Below, in pieces: positions 34,718 to 44,065 of a stretch of 64,000 bases of DNA. This stretch comes from Nannocystis sp. GTDB lineage: Bacteria; Myxococcota_A; Polyangia; Nannocystales; Nannocystaceae. The first letter of the stretch is position 1, and every line of letters begins with the position of its first letter. Made by a program: the position numbers and the translations under genes. Below the pieces are notes generated by a model. The model saw only the letters and a list, made by a program, of their open reading frames with translations. It ran no database searches and had not been told where the DNA came from. The DNA lies in the NCBI GenBank assembly GCA_016712315.1, contig JADJRG010000029.1:186001-250000 (forward strand), given 5' to 3'.

Positions 34718-35532
34718 AGAACCTTCGCTTCCTTGGTGAGCTTGTCGAAGAGATCATCGACAGAGCCGACGATCTGGCCGGCCTTGCGGGCAGGGGGCGC
34801 CTTGACGGCGACGGCGCGCTCGTTGGCCGGGCCGCCGAGGCCGAGGTCGCCGAGGCTGAGCACTTGGAAGGGCTTCTTCTTGGCGAGGGTGATGCCACGC
34901 AGCGAGGCGAGGCGGGCGCCCTCTTTGTACGCGTGGTTGGCCGGGGTCGCGCCGTTCTGCACGCTGGTCGGCAGGACGATCCGGAGATCGACGGAGACGA
35001 CGGCGGGCAAGGGGATGCGCTTCACCTCGACGCCGTCGTCGACCTCACGGGAGACGATGAGGGCGCGCTGGCCGCGGTCCCACTCGACCGTGGCGGCGAA
35101 GCAGGCCTGCGGGGCGCCGAGGATGCCAGCGACGCGCTGGGCGATCTGGTTGCCTTCGTTGTCTTGGGAGAGCTTGCCGGCGATCAGAAGATCGCAGCCC
35201 TCGCGCTTGTAGACCGCGGCGATCGCCTTGGCGACGGTGCCAGTGTCCAAGGCGTCCTCGTCAGCGTCGACGACGATCGCCCGATCGGCGCCCATGCCGA
35301 GGAACTGGATGAGGTGCTGGCGCTGTCCTTGAGGACAGATGCTGAGCACGATCACCTCTGCGAGGCGGTCAGGCGCGCCGACCTTCTCGGCGAGGCGGAG
35401 GGCGGCCTCGACAGCGTACTCGTCGAAGGCGTTGGGGACCCACTTGTGGGAAGAATAATCGAGACCCCCGACGGTGAACTTGAGGGGCTCATCGGGGTTG
35501 GGGATCCGCTTGAGAGTGACGAGGATCTTCAA
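34714..35532 (-). CDS. etfB: Electron transfer flavoprotein beta subunit
   Basis: A 272-residue ETF beta subunit beginning KILVTLKRIPNPDEPLK with GQRQHLIQFLGMGADRAIVVD, AGKLSQDNEGNQIAQRVAGILG and LPAVVSVDLRI, all family hallmarks including the AMP-binding region. The start is a TTG at 35532: an AGGAGGAG sits 8 nt upstream and family similarity begins exactly there, whereas the frame runs on upstream without similarity. It is co-transcribed with etfA. Confidence 0.96.
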   Translation of the reverse strand: MKILVTLKRIPNPDEPLKFTVGGLDYSSHKWVPNAFDEYAVEAALRLAEKVGAPDRLAEVIVLSICPQGQRQHLIQFLGMGADRAIVVDADEDALDTGTVAKAIAAVYKREGCDLLIAGKLSQDNEGNQIAQRVAGILGAPQACFAATVEWDRGQRALIVSREVDDGVEVKRIPLPAVVSVDLRIVLPTSVQNGATPANHAYKEGARLASLRGITLAKKKPFQVLSLGDLGLGGPANERAVAVKAPPARKAGQIVGSVDDLFDKLTKEAKVL

Positions 35533-35738
35533 CGTTTTTGCTCCTCCTGGGGCCTGGGGTGTATCGCGGGGGGGGTGGGGCGTCAATCGACTTTGGGCGT
35601 CTACGGTCGCAGGTCGCAGGCGGGGCTCCGTGCGGCTTGCAGGTGCGGATGGGGTGCGATAGCGTGGCCGACGCGCCGTGCCGCGCCCAGGCGATCGTCG
35701 CCTCGGTGAGCGCTGGCAGGTCAACACGGGATCTCGGG

Positions 35739-36650
35739 ATGAACTCGTCGAAGAGCACTCTCGCGCCTCTCTTGCTCATGCTCACGGCGTGTAGCCCCTC
35801 ATGCACCAGCTCCGATCCGATCCCGCCTGGGGGAGCGGCCTCGAGCGAGCCCCCCGCGGTCACGACGCCTGCGCCGAGCGGGCCCCTGATCACCGAGGCG
35901 AAGGGCGTGGACCTGAGCAAGCTGACAGAGGTTCAGCGCACGAGCTTCTTCCAGATCATCAACAGCGAGCCGAGCGCCTGCGGGAAGGCGGAGAGCCTGG
36001 CCGCTTCGCTGCGTGATGACGCCTCTTGCCGCGACTCGCTCAGCGTCTCGCAGTTCGTCGCGGACGCGCTGGCGCAAGGGGCGACGCCGACGGACATCAA
36101 GGCGGCGTTAGAGGAGGTGGTCGACTCGCTGCGGGTGCGTGAGATCGACATCAAGGGGCGGCCGACCTACGGCAATGAGCGCGCGCCGGTGACGGTGGTC
36201 GTCTTCGCGGACTTCGAGTGCCCGCACTGCCGGGCGGAGGCGCCGGTGCTCAAGCAGACGGTCGAGCAGTACCGTGGCCGCGCGAAGTTGGTGTTCAAAC
36301 ATTTTCCGCTGCCGAGCCACGTGCGGGCCAAACAGGCCGCGGTAGCGACGATGGCCGCGCACGCGCAGGGTAAATTTTGGGAGTTCTCGGCGCTGGTCTT
36401 CGAGAACCAGACGGCGCTCGAGGACGCCGACTTGATGGTGTATGCCCGGCGCGCGGGGCTCGATGTGGCCCGCTTTGAGGCGGACTACAAGGCGCAGGTG
36501 GGTAAGGACGTGGTGGAGGCCGATCGGGCCGAGGGCGATGCGATCGACATCTCGGGGACCCCGGCGGTGTTCGTCAACGGCCGCTACTTCAACCCGCTGC
36601 TCTTCGGCGGCAGCGTCGCTGGGTGGATCGAGGACGCGCTCCGCCGGTGA
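35739..36650 (+). CDS. DsbA-family thioredoxin-fold lipoprotein
   Basis: A 303-residue exported protein. ATG 35739 gives LLLMLTAC with lipobox Cys18, then a Pro/Ser-rich tether. Residues about 140-303 form a thioredoxin fold of the DsbA/Com1 type with the active site CPHC (Cys161 and Cys164, FECPHCRAE) and the cis-Pro in SGTPAVFVNG. It should oxidise or isomerise disulfides in the periplasm, anchored to a membrane; the many Cys-bearing lipoproteins of this window are possible clients (inference). The stop overlaps the thrB start (GTGA). Confidence 0.9.
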   Translation: MNSSKSTLAPLLLMLTACSPSCTSSDPIPPGGAASSEPPAVTTPAPSGPLITEAKGVDLSKLTEVQRTSFFQIINSEPSACGKAESLAASLRDDASCRDSLSVSQFVADALAQGATPTDIKAALEEVVDSLRVREIDIKGRPTYGNERAPVTVVVFADFECPHCRAEAPVLKQTVEQYRGRAKLVFKHFPLPSHVRAKQAAVATMAAHAQGKFWEFSALVFENQTALEDADLMVYARRAGLDVARFEADYKAQVGKDVVEADRAEGDAIDISGTPAVFVNGRYFNPLLFGGSVAGWIEDALRR

Positions 36651-37600
36651 AGCGGCGGCCACAGCCTTGGATCGAGGCGTTCGCGCCGGCGACGATCTCG
36701 AACCTCGGTCCAGGCTTCGACTGCCTCGGCTTGGCGTTGACCAAGCTGGGTGATTCTGTGCGGGTGCGGCGGGCGATCGCGCCCGGTGTGACGATCTCGG
36801 CGATCGAGGGGGACCAGGGGCGCCTGCCTCACGATCCGACCGCGAACACCGCGGGCGTGGCGCTGCTGGCGATGCTGGATCGTTACGCGCCGACGGCGGG
36901 GCTGGAGGTGACGATCAAGAAGGGGCTGCCGCTGGGGAGCGGGCTCGGCTCGAGCGGGGCGAGCGCGTGCGCGGCGTTGGTGGCGGCGGACGCGGCGCTG
37001 GGGCTGGGCTTGGGACATGATCAGTTGGTCGAGCTCGCGCGTGAGGGGGAGCGCGTGGCCTGTGGCGCCGCGCACCCGGATAACGTCGCGCCGTCGATCG
37101 TCGGTGGTGTGGTGCTGATCGCGAGCGTCGCGCCGCTGCGGATGATCTCGCTGCCGCGGCCGGAGAAGCTGTGGATCGCGGTGTATACGCCGGGCTGCTC
37201 GGTGTCGACGGCGGCCGCGAGGGCTGCGCTGCCCGCGAGGGTGCCTCTCGACGCGTGTGTTCGTAACGCAGCGCGTCTGGGGATGCTGATCGATGCGCTG
37301 CACCGTGGCGATCTGGCGGCGCTGGGTGAGGCGATCGTCGACGAGCTTGTCGAGCCGGTTCGCGCGGGCATGATCCCGGGGTACCTGGACGCGAAGGCGG
37401 CGTGTTTGGAGGCGGGGGCGCTCGCCTGCTCGATCAGTGGTTCGGGGCCGACGACCTTCGCGTTCAGCGACGACGAGGCGCGGGCCCGGGCGCTGCTCGA
37501 GATCTTGGAGGAGTGTTTTACGAACCACGGAGTGGCAGGTAAGGGGTTCATCGATCAGGTCGGCGGCGGAGCTCGGGTGAGCTCGGCGCCGCTGCATTAG
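36647..37600 (+). CDS. thrB: Homoserine kinase
   Basis: A 317-residue GHMP kinase. The ATP loop PLGSGLGSSGAS is at 95-106; the N-terminal FAPATISNLGPGFDCLGLAL and the C-terminal SGSGPTTFAF motifs are those of ThrB. It phosphorylates homoserine on the way to threonine. It starts with GTG overlapping the DsbA-like gene by 4 bp, an odd pairing with no obvious shared function. The other threonine genes are not in the window. Confidence 0.92.
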   Translation: MKRRPQPWIEAFAPATISNLGPGFDCLGLALTKLGDSVRVRRAIAPGVTISAIEGDQGRLPHDPTANTAGVALLAMLDRYAPTAGLEVTIKKGLPLGSGLGSSGASACAALVAADAALGLGLGHDQLVELAREGERVACGAAHPDNVAPSIVGGVVLIASVAPLRMISLPRPEKLWIAVYTPGCSVSTAAARAALPARVPLDACVRNAARLGMLIDALHRGDLAALGEAIVDELVEPVRAGMIPGYLDAKAACLEAGALACSISGSGPTTFAFSDDEARARALLEILEECFTNHGVAGKGFIDQVGGGARVSSAPLH

Positions 37601-37610
37601 CTCTGGGGGG

Positions 37611-38666
37611 CTACTGAAGGGGTTTGGCGGCGGGGGCGGCCTGCTCGATAGGGGCGTTGGTGAGCTCGGGCAGGGGTTTCCCGTCGGTTTGGGTGATCTT
37701 GGTGGGGTCGAGCGGATCGACCTTGGTGAACTGGACGTTGATAGAGGTCCGGGTGGTGGCGCCTTGCTCGGCGACCACGTCGGCGATGATGCCTTCGCGG
37801 AGGATGTGCGGCTCGCCGAGGTCGACCCAGAAGTAGAGGACGCCGCCGAAGGTGCCCTCGCGGACGCCGCCTTCGGCGCTGAGGTTGCGGAAGCCGCCCT
37901 CGTAGCGGAGCTCGGCGCGCTTGCCAGATCCTTGGGGATCCTCATCGATGTTGGTGAGCTGCCAGCGAACGGTGCGGGCGGCGATGCGGCCGTCGATACG
38001 GGTCTCGCAGGTGGTGGTCCAGGAGGCGCCGACCGCGATCGCTTCGCTCGGGAAGCGGACGCAATAGAGGCGATGAAGGCCAGTGAGGGCGAGGGCTGCG
38101 GGGGTCGCGAGCGCTTCGGCTGGGCCGTCCACGGTGGTGTCGCCGAGGCGCTCGCCGGTGGCGCTGATGCGGTGGCGGGTGATCAAGGGGCGCACGGGGG
38201 CTTCGTCGGCCTCGATGAAGCGGCCGTACGGGGGCTCGGCCTCGAAGGCGGTGGTGCGATGCTCGAGCAGGCAGGCGCGGTCGCTGCCTTCGCCGCTGCA
38301 CTCGCGGAGCAGGAGCTCCTCTTGGCGGGCGAAGCCGGTCTGTTTGGGCATCATCGGGTACTGGACCATGCCTACGGTGGTGATCCGGTAGTGAGCGCCG
38401 TCGGGCAGGGCGAGGCGGAGGGTGACGGTCTCGCCGGCGCCGGGGGCGGGATCGACCACTGGCGTGGGTGTCGCTTGTGGTCGAGGCGTGGGCGTGGGCG
38501 TGGGCGCGGGTTGAATCGTCGTCGGGGTGATCGGAGGGTCGGCGGGCGTCGGTGCGGCCGCGCGGCGCTCGAGCGAGCTGTCCGTCGGCGGGGCGCAGCC
38601 GAGCAGGACGGCGAGAGGGGCGAGCAAGGCATGGCGAGCGCTGGGGTTCAACACGCGGCGGAGCAT
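37611..38666 (-). CDS. Hypothetical lipoprotein
   Basis: A 351-residue protein with a lipoprotein signal (LLGC, Cys24) and a Pro/Thr-rich tether (residues 38-75). The mature part is strand-rich: LRLALPDGAHYRITTVGMVQY, GASWTTTCETRIDGRIAARTVRWQLTNI and VREGTFGGVLYFWVDLGEPHILREGI, reminiscent of lipid-binding or DUF6263-like lipoproteins, but I am not sure of the family. Converges with thrB, 10 bp apart. Confidence 0.75.
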   Translation of the reverse strand: MLRRVLNPSARHALLAPLAVLLGCAPPTDSSLERRAAAPTPADPPITPTTIQPAPTPTPTPRPQATPTPVVDPAPGAGETVTLRLALPDGAHYRITTVGMVQYPMMPKQTGFARQEELLLRECSGEGSDRACLLEHRTTAFEAEPPYGRFIEADEAPVRPLITRHRISATGERLGDTTVDGPAEALATPAALALTGLHRLYCVRFPSEAIAVGASWTTTCETRIDGRIAARTVRWQLTNIDEDPQGSGKRAELRYEGGFRNLSAEGGVREGTFGGVLYFWVDLGEPHILREGIIADVVAEQGATTRTSINVQFTKVDPLDPTKITQTDGKPLPELTNAPIEQAAPAAKPLQ

Positions 38667-38891
38667 CGCACAAGACGGGGCTCGGCTCCGCGCGTGGCAG
38701 CGCTTTGACTCTTACGTCGGAGTATGAGATCGCGAGCTCAGGCGACAACGCGCAGCGTCACTTGGGCCCTTGCGTGGGCCGATGAGCGTCACTGGTGATC
38801 CTGGCCGGCAAAGGGGTGATGGAGCGGGCTCGGAAGGAACGCGCTGAGCTGGCTTGACAGGCGGCGGATATGGTGGCAACTACATGCTCGT

Positions 38892-38925
38892 CGAAACGAA
38901 CCCTTACGTAAGGTGTAGAGTTTCG
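38892..38925 (+). promoter_or_regulatory. Nested dyad upstream of the MerR-isc operon
   Basis: A perfect 12-bp palindrome CCTTACGTAAGG (38902-38913) lies inside a wider pair CGAAAC (38892-38897) and GTTTCG (38920-38925) with nearly the same centre. A possible -10 TAGAGT (38916-38921) and weak -35 TCGAAA (38891-38896) would be 19 bp apart with the dyad in the spacer, the arrangement used by MerR-family activators. A separate TTGACA is at 38854-38859. The promoter assignment is inference; the dyads are exact. Confidence 0.65.
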
Positions 38926-38935
38926 TGGTGAGGCG

Positions 38936-39448
38936 ATGACCAAGACCGCGCAGATGAAGATCGGTGAGCTCGCCCGCAAGACGGGTAAGACCGCCCGCGC
39001 GCTTCATCTCTACGAGGAGATGGGCCTGCTCGAGCCGGCTGAGCGCTCAGAGGGCGGGTTTAGGCTCTACGGCTCGGACCAGGTCGCGCGGGTCTACTGG
39101 ATCACGAAGCTGCAAGACATGGGCTTCTCGTTGCCGCAGATCCAGGCGCTGCTCGCGTCCGTGGCGGCGTCGGCGACCGCGCCGGAGGCGATGCTAGGGG
39201 TGCGTGAGCTGTTCCGTAACAAGCTCGACGAGACGCGGGCCCAGGTGCTGCGGCTGTATCAGCTCGAGCGCGATCTGGTGGAGAGCCTCAGCTACCTGGA
39301 AGGATGCCGGGTGTGCCGCGAGCCGGCGGCGCCGCAGGTGTGCACCTCATGCACGAGCGAGCGCCGCTCGGATGAACCGACGCCGAGCCTGGTCGCGCAG
39401 ATCCACCGCGGACCTGCTGGCCAGCGCGGGACACAGCACGGGCACTAG
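38936..39448 (+). CDS. MerR-family regulator with a four-Cys cluster, heading the isc operon
   Basis: A 170-residue protein. Residues 7-75 are a MerR winged helix (KIGELARKTGKTARALHLYEEMGLL, then GGFRLYGSDQVARVYWI). A long dimerisation helix (about 85-120) follows, then C124-x2-C127-x8-C136-x2-C139 and a disordered tail. The cluster could hold an Fe-S centre, as in SoxR, or zinc. It begins the operon iscS-iscU-iscA-hscB-hscA-fdx, 24 bp before iscS, the position usually held by the Rrf2-type IscR, which is absent. It is therefore the likely Fe-S or iron sensor for the operon and for itself, acting at the CCTTACGTAAGG dyad. Family call firm; ligand and regulation inferred. Confidence 0.88.
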   Translation: MTKTAQMKIGELARKTGKTARALHLYEEMGLLEPAERSEGGFRLYGSDQVARVYWITKLQDMGFSLPQIQALLASVAASATAPEAMLGVRELFRNKLDETRAQVLRLYQLERDLVESLSYLEGCRVCREPAAPQVCTSCTSERRSDEPTPSLVAQIHRGPAGQRGTQHGH

Positions 39449-39472
39449 CCCTGAACTTCAATGGAGGCCACG

Positions 39473-40702
39473 ATGACCGTCAAGACCCCGATCTATCTCG
39501 ACTACGCCGCTACCTGTCCGGTCGACCCGGTGGTCGTCGACGCGATGATCCCGTACTTCAGCGAGATCTTCGGCAACGCCGCGAGCCGAACGCACGTCTT
39601 CGGCTGGAAGGCGGAGGAGGCGGTAGAGGCGGCGCGGGCGGAGATCGCGGCGACGATCGGCGCTGACGCGAAGGAGGTGTCGCTCACGAGCGGCGCGACA
39701 GAGTCGAACAACTTGGCGATCAAGGGGGTCGCGGAGTTCTTGGCCGAAAAGGGCCGCCACATCATCACCGCGGTGACCGAGCACAAGGCGGTGCTGGACA
39801 CGTGCAAGCACCTCGAGCGCCACGGCTACTCGGTGACCTACCTGCCGGTGAGCGCGGACGGGTTGGTGACGTTGGAGCAGATCGAGGCGGCGATGCGGCC
39901 GGAGACGATCCTGGTCTCGTTGATGTTCGCGAACAACGAGACGGGCGTGATCCAGCCGTGCCTCGTCGACGGATCGCTGGGGGCGCTGTGCCATCGCCGC
40001 GGGGTGCTGCTGCATACGGACGCGGTGCAGGCGTTCGGCAAGGTGCCGATCGACGTCGAGGCGATGGGGATCGATCTGCTCAGCGTGAGCGCGCACAAGA
40101 TCTACGGACCGAAGGGGGTCGGCGCGTTGTACGTGCGTCGGCGCCGGCCTCGGGTGCGGATCGCCCCGCAGATGCACGGGGGCGGCCATGAGCGGGGGAA
40201 CCGCTCTGGGACCTTGAACGTGCCGGGGATCGTCGGCTTCGGGGTGGCGGCGAAGTTGGCCCGAGAGTCCATGGCGGCGGAGTCAGCGCGGATCTTGACG
40301 CTGCGTGAGCACCTGCGTACTCGCCTCTGCGAGGCCATCCCGCACTCGTTCCTCAACGGGTCGCTGGCGCACCGCCTGCCAGGTACGTTGAACATCTCCT
40401 TCGCGTACGTCGAGGGGGAGTCGCTGCTCATGGGGCTGAAGGACATCGCGGTCTCATCGGGGTCGGCGTGCACCTCGGCCAGCCTCGAGCCGAGCTACGT
40501 GCTGAAGGCGATGGGGCTCGATGACGAGCTCGCGCACTCGAGCCTGCGGATCACGATCGGGCGGCCGACGACGCTCGAGGAGGTCGACTATCTCGCCGAT
40601 CGGATCGAGGAGCAGGTGAGCCGCCTGCGCGAGATGTCTCCGCTTTGGGAGATGGTGCAGGACGGGATCGATCTGAGCACCATCCAGTGGACGCCGCACT
40701 AG
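39473..40702 (+). CDS. iscS: Cysteine desulfurase IscS
   Basis: A 409-residue PLP enzyme that takes sulfur from cysteine for Fe-S assembly. IYLDYAATCPVDP starts it. The PLP Lys is K209 (SAHKIYGPKG) and the persulfide Cys333 lies in SSGSACTSASLEP, on the long loop typical of group I desulfurases. The C-terminus IQWTPH matches the conserved IscU-docking end. ATG 39473 is preceded by GGAGG at 5 nt, which favours it over ATG 39461. Second gene of the isc operon. Confidence 0.97.
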   Translation: MTVKTPIYLDYAATCPVDPVVVDAMIPYFSEIFGNAASRTHVFGWKAEEAVEAARAEIAATIGADAKEVSLTSGATESNNLAIKGVAEFLAEKGRHIITAVTEHKAVLDTCKHLERHGYSVTYLPVSADGLVTLEQIEAAMRPETILVSLMFANNETGVIQPCLVDGSLGALCHRRGVLLHTDAVQAFGKVPIDVEAMGIDLLSVSAHKIYGPKGVGALYVRRRRPRVRIAPQMHGGGHERGNRSGTLNVPGIVGFGVAAKLARESMAAESARILTLREHLRTRLCEAIPHSFLNGSLAHRLPGTLNISFAYVEGESLLMGLKDIAVSSGSACTSASLEPSYVLKAMGLDDELAHSSLRITIGRPTTLEEVDYLADRIEEQVSRLREMSPLWEMVQDGIDLSTIQWTPH

Positions 40703-40762
40703 CGGCAGGTTTGATCGTTGTTTGAGCGAGCAAGAGGCGACGACGACGGGAGAAGAGGCAAC

Positions 40763-41164
40763 ATGGCGTACAGTGATAAGGTCATTCAACACTACGAGCA
40801 GCCGCGCAACGTCGGCAGCCTGGACAAGAACGACGAGTCGGTGGGGACCGGGATCGTCGGCGCGCCGGCCTGCGGCGACGTGATGAAGCTGCAGATCCGG
40901 GTCGAGGACGGCGTGATCACCGACGCGAAGTTCAAGACCTACGGCTGCGGCTCGGCGATCGCGAGCTCGAGCCTGGTCACCGAGTGGGTGAAGGGCATGA
41001 GCGTCGAGCAGGCGATGAAGATCCAAAACAGTCAGATCGCCGAGGAGCTGTCGCTGCCGCCGGTGAAGATTCACTGCTCAGTACTGGCTGAGGACGCGAT
41101 CAAGGCGGCGATCCTCGACTACCAGCAGAAGCAAGGCAAGCCCGCGGTGAGCGCCGCAGAGTGA
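40763..41164 (+). CDS. iscU: Fe-S cluster scaffold IscU
   Basis: A 133-residue scaffold on which IscS builds [2Fe-2S] clusters. The three ligand cysteines are Cys37 (APACGDV, with Asp39), Cys62 (YGCGSAIASSS) and Cys105 (IHCSVLAEDA). LPPVK at 98-102 is the peptide recognised by HscA, which is encoded in the same operon. The ATG has an AGAAGAGG region upstream. Confidence 0.97.
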   Translation: MAYSDKVIQHYEQPRNVGSLDKNDESVGTGIVGAPACGDVMKLQIRVEDGVITDAKFKTYGCGSAIASSSLVTEWVKGMSVEQAMKIQNSQIAEELSLPPVKIHCSVLAEDAIKAAILDYQQKQGKPAVSAAE

Positions 41165-41179
41165 GATGGACGAGGTATC

Positions 41180-41542
41180 ATGATGTCCGCAGCGATGAAC
41201 CTTCAGCCGATGCCAGCGATCACCGTCACATCACGCGCCGCGAAGGTCATGCGCGATCAGCTCGCGCGGCGCGGCACGCCGAGCGCGAAGATCCGCTTCG
41301 GGATCCGCGGGGGCGGCTGCACGGGCTACTCGTACCTCTTCGAGTTCGAGGATCGTGAGGCGCGGGCGAGCGACCACGTGATCGTCAAGGACGGGGTGAC
41401 GGTGATCGTCGACCCGAAGAGCATGCTGATGCTCGATGGCACCGAGATCGACTTTGAGACGGGGATCCGCGGGCACGGGTTTCGCTTCCAGAACCCGAAC
41501 ATCAAGGACTCCTGCGGCTGCGGCGAGTCGATCACGTTCTGA
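41180..41542 (+). CDS. iscA: A-type Fe-S carrier IscA
   Basis: A 120-residue A-type carrier with the three conserved cysteines: Cys47 (RGGGCTGYSY), Cys112 and Cys114 (DSCGCGESITF at the C-terminus). It accepts clusters from IscU and delivers them to apoproteins. The first 12 residues form a non-conserved extension; ATG 41180 or the adjacent ATG 41183 may start it. Confidence 0.95.
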   Translation: MMSAAMNLQPMPAITVTSRAAKVMRDQLARRGTPSAKIRFGIRGGGCTGYSYLFEFEDREARASDHVIVKDGVTVIVDPKSMLMLDGTEIDFETGIRGHGFRFQNPNIKDSCGCGESITF

Positions 41543-41554
41543 GTGTGAGCTCCG

Positions 41555-42064
41555 GTGACTGACGACTTCTTCGCCTGTATGGGGCTGCCGCGGCGCTTCG
41601 ATCTCGATCGCGCGGCGATCGAGGGGCGCTACCTGGAGCTCTCGCGCGAGCTCCACCCCGATCGCTTCATCGGCGGATCGAGCGCGGAGCGGCGCGCTGC
41701 GCTCGAGCGATCGAGCGCGCTGAACGAGGCGTACCGCGGGCTGCGTGATCCGATCCGCCGCGCCGAGCACCTTTGTAAGCTGGGCGGGATCGATCTGGAC
41801 AGCGATGCGCGCTCTGGCGGGGCGCCTACGCCGAGCCAGGCGTTCTTGGTGGAGATGATCGAGGCGCGCGAGCTGCTCGCTGAGGCGACGACGCCCGGCG
41901 AGCGCGAGGCGCTGCGCGAGAAGATCGAGGCCGCCGCCGAGGAGCGCTTGGCGGCGGCGGCGGCGGCGCTGGAGGGCGGGATGATCCGCGACGCGGCGGA
42001 GGCGCTGGTCATTCACCGCTATTTACGGCGCTTCCTCGACGAGATCGACGGAGCTCAACACTGA
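41555..42064 (+). CDS. hscB: Co-chaperone HscB
   Basis: A 169-residue J-domain protein with HPD at 34-36 (SRELHPDRF) followed by a C-terminal three-helix domain that binds IscU. It stimulates the HscA ATPase. It begins with GTG 12 bp after iscA and ends 6 bp before hscA. Metal-binding N-terminal Cys pairs of eukaryotic homologues are absent, as in most bacteria. Confidence 0.94.
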   Translation: MTDDFFACMGLPRRFDLDRAAIEGRYLELSRELHPDRFIGGSSAERRAALERSSALNEAYRGLRDPIRRAEHLCKLGGIDLDSDARSGGAPTPSQAFLVEMIEARELLAEATTPGEREALREKIEAAAEERLAAAAAALEGGMIRDAAEALVIHRYLRRFLDEIDGAQH

Positions 42065-42070
42065 GGTCCG

Positions 42071-44053
42071 ATGAGCACGCAAGAGCCGATGATCGCCGAC
42101 ACCGGCGCTTTGTTTCAGATCGCGGAGCCGACGGGGCGACAAGCGACTCCGCGGGCGCCTGGGCGCGGGATCGGGATCGATCTGGGGACGACGAACAGCT
42201 TGGTCGCAGTGGCGCCGCACGGTGAGGCGCCGCGGGCGCTGCGCGACGCGTCAGGGCGGGCGCTGCTGCCTTCGGTGGTCTCCTACGTGGGCGATGATGT
42301 GGTCGTCGGCTACGAGGCGATGGCGGCGCAGGAGGAGCACTCGTGCGCGGTGATCTCGTCGGTGAAGCGGTTCATGGGCCGTGGGATCGCGGACGTCACA
42401 TGGCCGCACCCGTATCGATTGGTCAGCGCGAGCGGCGGCGGTGAGCTGTTTCGCGTGGATGTCGGCGGCGGGCGCTTGGTGACCCCCGTGGAGGTGTCGG
42501 CGGCGGTGCTGCGGGCGCTGCGCGAGCGGGCCGAGGCGGTGATGGGGCCGGTGGACGGCGCGGTGATCACGGTGCCGGCCTACTTCGATGACGCGCAGCG
42601 GCAAGCGACCCGCGACGCGGGGAAGATCGCGGGGCTGAAGGTGTATCGGCTGCTCGCGGAGCCGACCGCGGCGGCGCTGGCCTATGGGTTGGATCGAGGA
42701 GGGCGCGGGCTCTTCGCCGTGTATGACTTGGGCGGCGGGACCTTCGATGTGAGCGTGCTGCGGCTGCATGACGGGGTCTTTCAGGTGCTGGCGACGGGCG
42801 GTGACTCGGCGCTGGGCGGGGATGATCTGGATCGCGCGCTCGCGGCCTACTTGTTCACCGCAGGTGGCCACGAGGGGGCGCCGAGCCGGCACCAGCAGGA
42901 GCTGCTGCGGATCGCGGCACGGGCGGCGAAAGAGGCGCTGAGCGAGCGCGAGTCGGTTCGGGTGAGCGTCGCCGCCTGCGGGATCGAGGGCTTTGAGGTG
43001 CGGCGCGAGACCTTTGAGGGGTTGATCGACGGGCTGATCGAGCGGACGATCCGTGCGTGTCGGGCGACGCTGCGCGACGCGGGGGTGCAGCCGCGTGAGC
43101 TGGATGGAGTGGTGCTCGTGGGCGGTTCGACGCGCACGCCGCTGGTGCGCGCGGCGGTGGCGCGCACCTTCGGCAAGCATCCGCTCGCGGACATCGACCC
43201 GGATAAGGTCGTCGCGTACGGCGCGGCGATTCAAGCGGACGTGCTGTCAGGATCAGCGCGTGAGGGCGTGACGCTGCTGGACGTGGCGCCGCTGAGCTTG
43301 GGGATCGAGACGATGGGGGGGATGGTCGAGAAGATCATCCCTCGGAACGCGGCGATCCCGATCGCGGCCCGGCAGGTGTTCACAAACTACTCGGAGCAGC
43401 AGACCGGGATGCAGATCCACGTGGTCCAGGGGGAGCGAGAGATGGCCGGCGAGTGCCGCTCGCTAGCTCGCTTCGAGCTGCGCGGGATCCCGCGGTTGCC
43501 GCCGTCGATGGCGCGGGTCGAGGTGAGCTTCCAGCTCGACGCGGACGCGCTGCTGACGGTGACCGCTCGTGAGCTGATGACCGGGGTTCGACAATCGGTG
43601 GAGGTCAAACCAACGTACGGGCTCAACGACGAAGAGATCGACCGGATGGTGATCGAGAGCCTGGATCACGCTTCGGAGGACTTCGCGGCGCGGAGCCGCG
43701 CGGAGGCGCGGGTCGAGCTGGGGCGGGTGGTGTTGGCGGTGCGGGCGGCGTTGGCCGAGGTGGGCGGGCTGCCTGGGGTGTTGCCGGCGGCGGAGCGCTC
43801 GGCGGTCGAGATGCAATTGACGCTCGCGGACGAGGCGATGGCCGAGCCGCAGAGCGCGGCGGATATGCTGACGTTGCTGCGCAATCAGCTGGAGCGGGCG
43901 TCAGAGCCGTTCGCTCGGCGACGCATGGAGCGGGCGCTGCGCGCGGGTATGGAGGGCAAGAGCCTCCACGAGATCGAGCAGGCTCTGGCGGTGGAGGAGG
44001 CGGCGCTCGACGAGCGCCGCGGCGCGCACTCGGCGGAGACGATCGAGGGATAG
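42071..44053 (+). CDS. hscA: Fe-S assembly chaperone HscA (Hsp70 family)
   Basis: A 660-residue Hsp70. The nucleotide domain shows GIDLGTTNSLVAV, AVYDLGGGTFDVSVL and VVLVGGSTRTPLV; the substrate-binding domain begins DVAPLSLGIETMGG. The extra loop between GIETMGG and the strands and its place next to hscB mark it as HscA rather than DnaK. It drives cluster release from IscU by binding the LPPVK peptide. A 30-residue N-terminal extension precedes the first strand. Confidence 0.95.
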   Translation: MSTQEPMIADTGALFQIAEPTGRQATPRAPGRGIGIDLGTTNSLVAVAPHGEAPRALRDASGRALLPSVVSYVGDDVVVGYEAMAAQEEHSCAVISSVKRFMGRGIADVTWPHPYRLVSASGGGELFRVDVGGGRLVTPVEVSAAVLRALRERAEAVMGPVDGAVITVPAYFDDAQRQATRDAGKIAGLKVYRLLAEPTAAALAYGLDRGGRGLFAVYDLGGGTFDVSVLRLHDGVFQVLATGGDSALGGDDLDRALAAYLFTAGGHEGAPSRHQQELLRIAARAAKEALSERESVRVSVAACGIEGFEVRRETFEGLIDGLIERTIRACRATLRDAGVQPRELDGVVLVGGSTRTPLVRAAVARTFGKHPLADIDPDKVVAYGAAIQADVLSGSAREGVTLLDVAPLSLGIETMGGMVEKIIPRNAAIPIAARQVFTNYSEQQTGMQIHVVQGEREMAGECRSLARFELRGIPRLPPSMARVEVSFQLDADALLTVTARELMTGVRQSVEVKPTYGLNDEEIDRMVIESLDHASEDFAARSRAEARVELGRVVLAVRAALAEVGGLPGVLPAAERSAVEMQLTLADEAMAEPQSAADMLTLLRNQLERASEPFARRRMERALRAGMEGKSLHEIEQALAVEEAALDERRGAHSAETIEG

Positions 44054-44065
44054 GTCAGGAGCAAG

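Noticed and set aside
38854..38859. TTGACA as the -35 of the MerR-isc promoter
   Set aside because: No good -10 lies 16-19 bp downstream; the dyad-centred arrangement nearer the start fits MerR better. It could serve another transcript.
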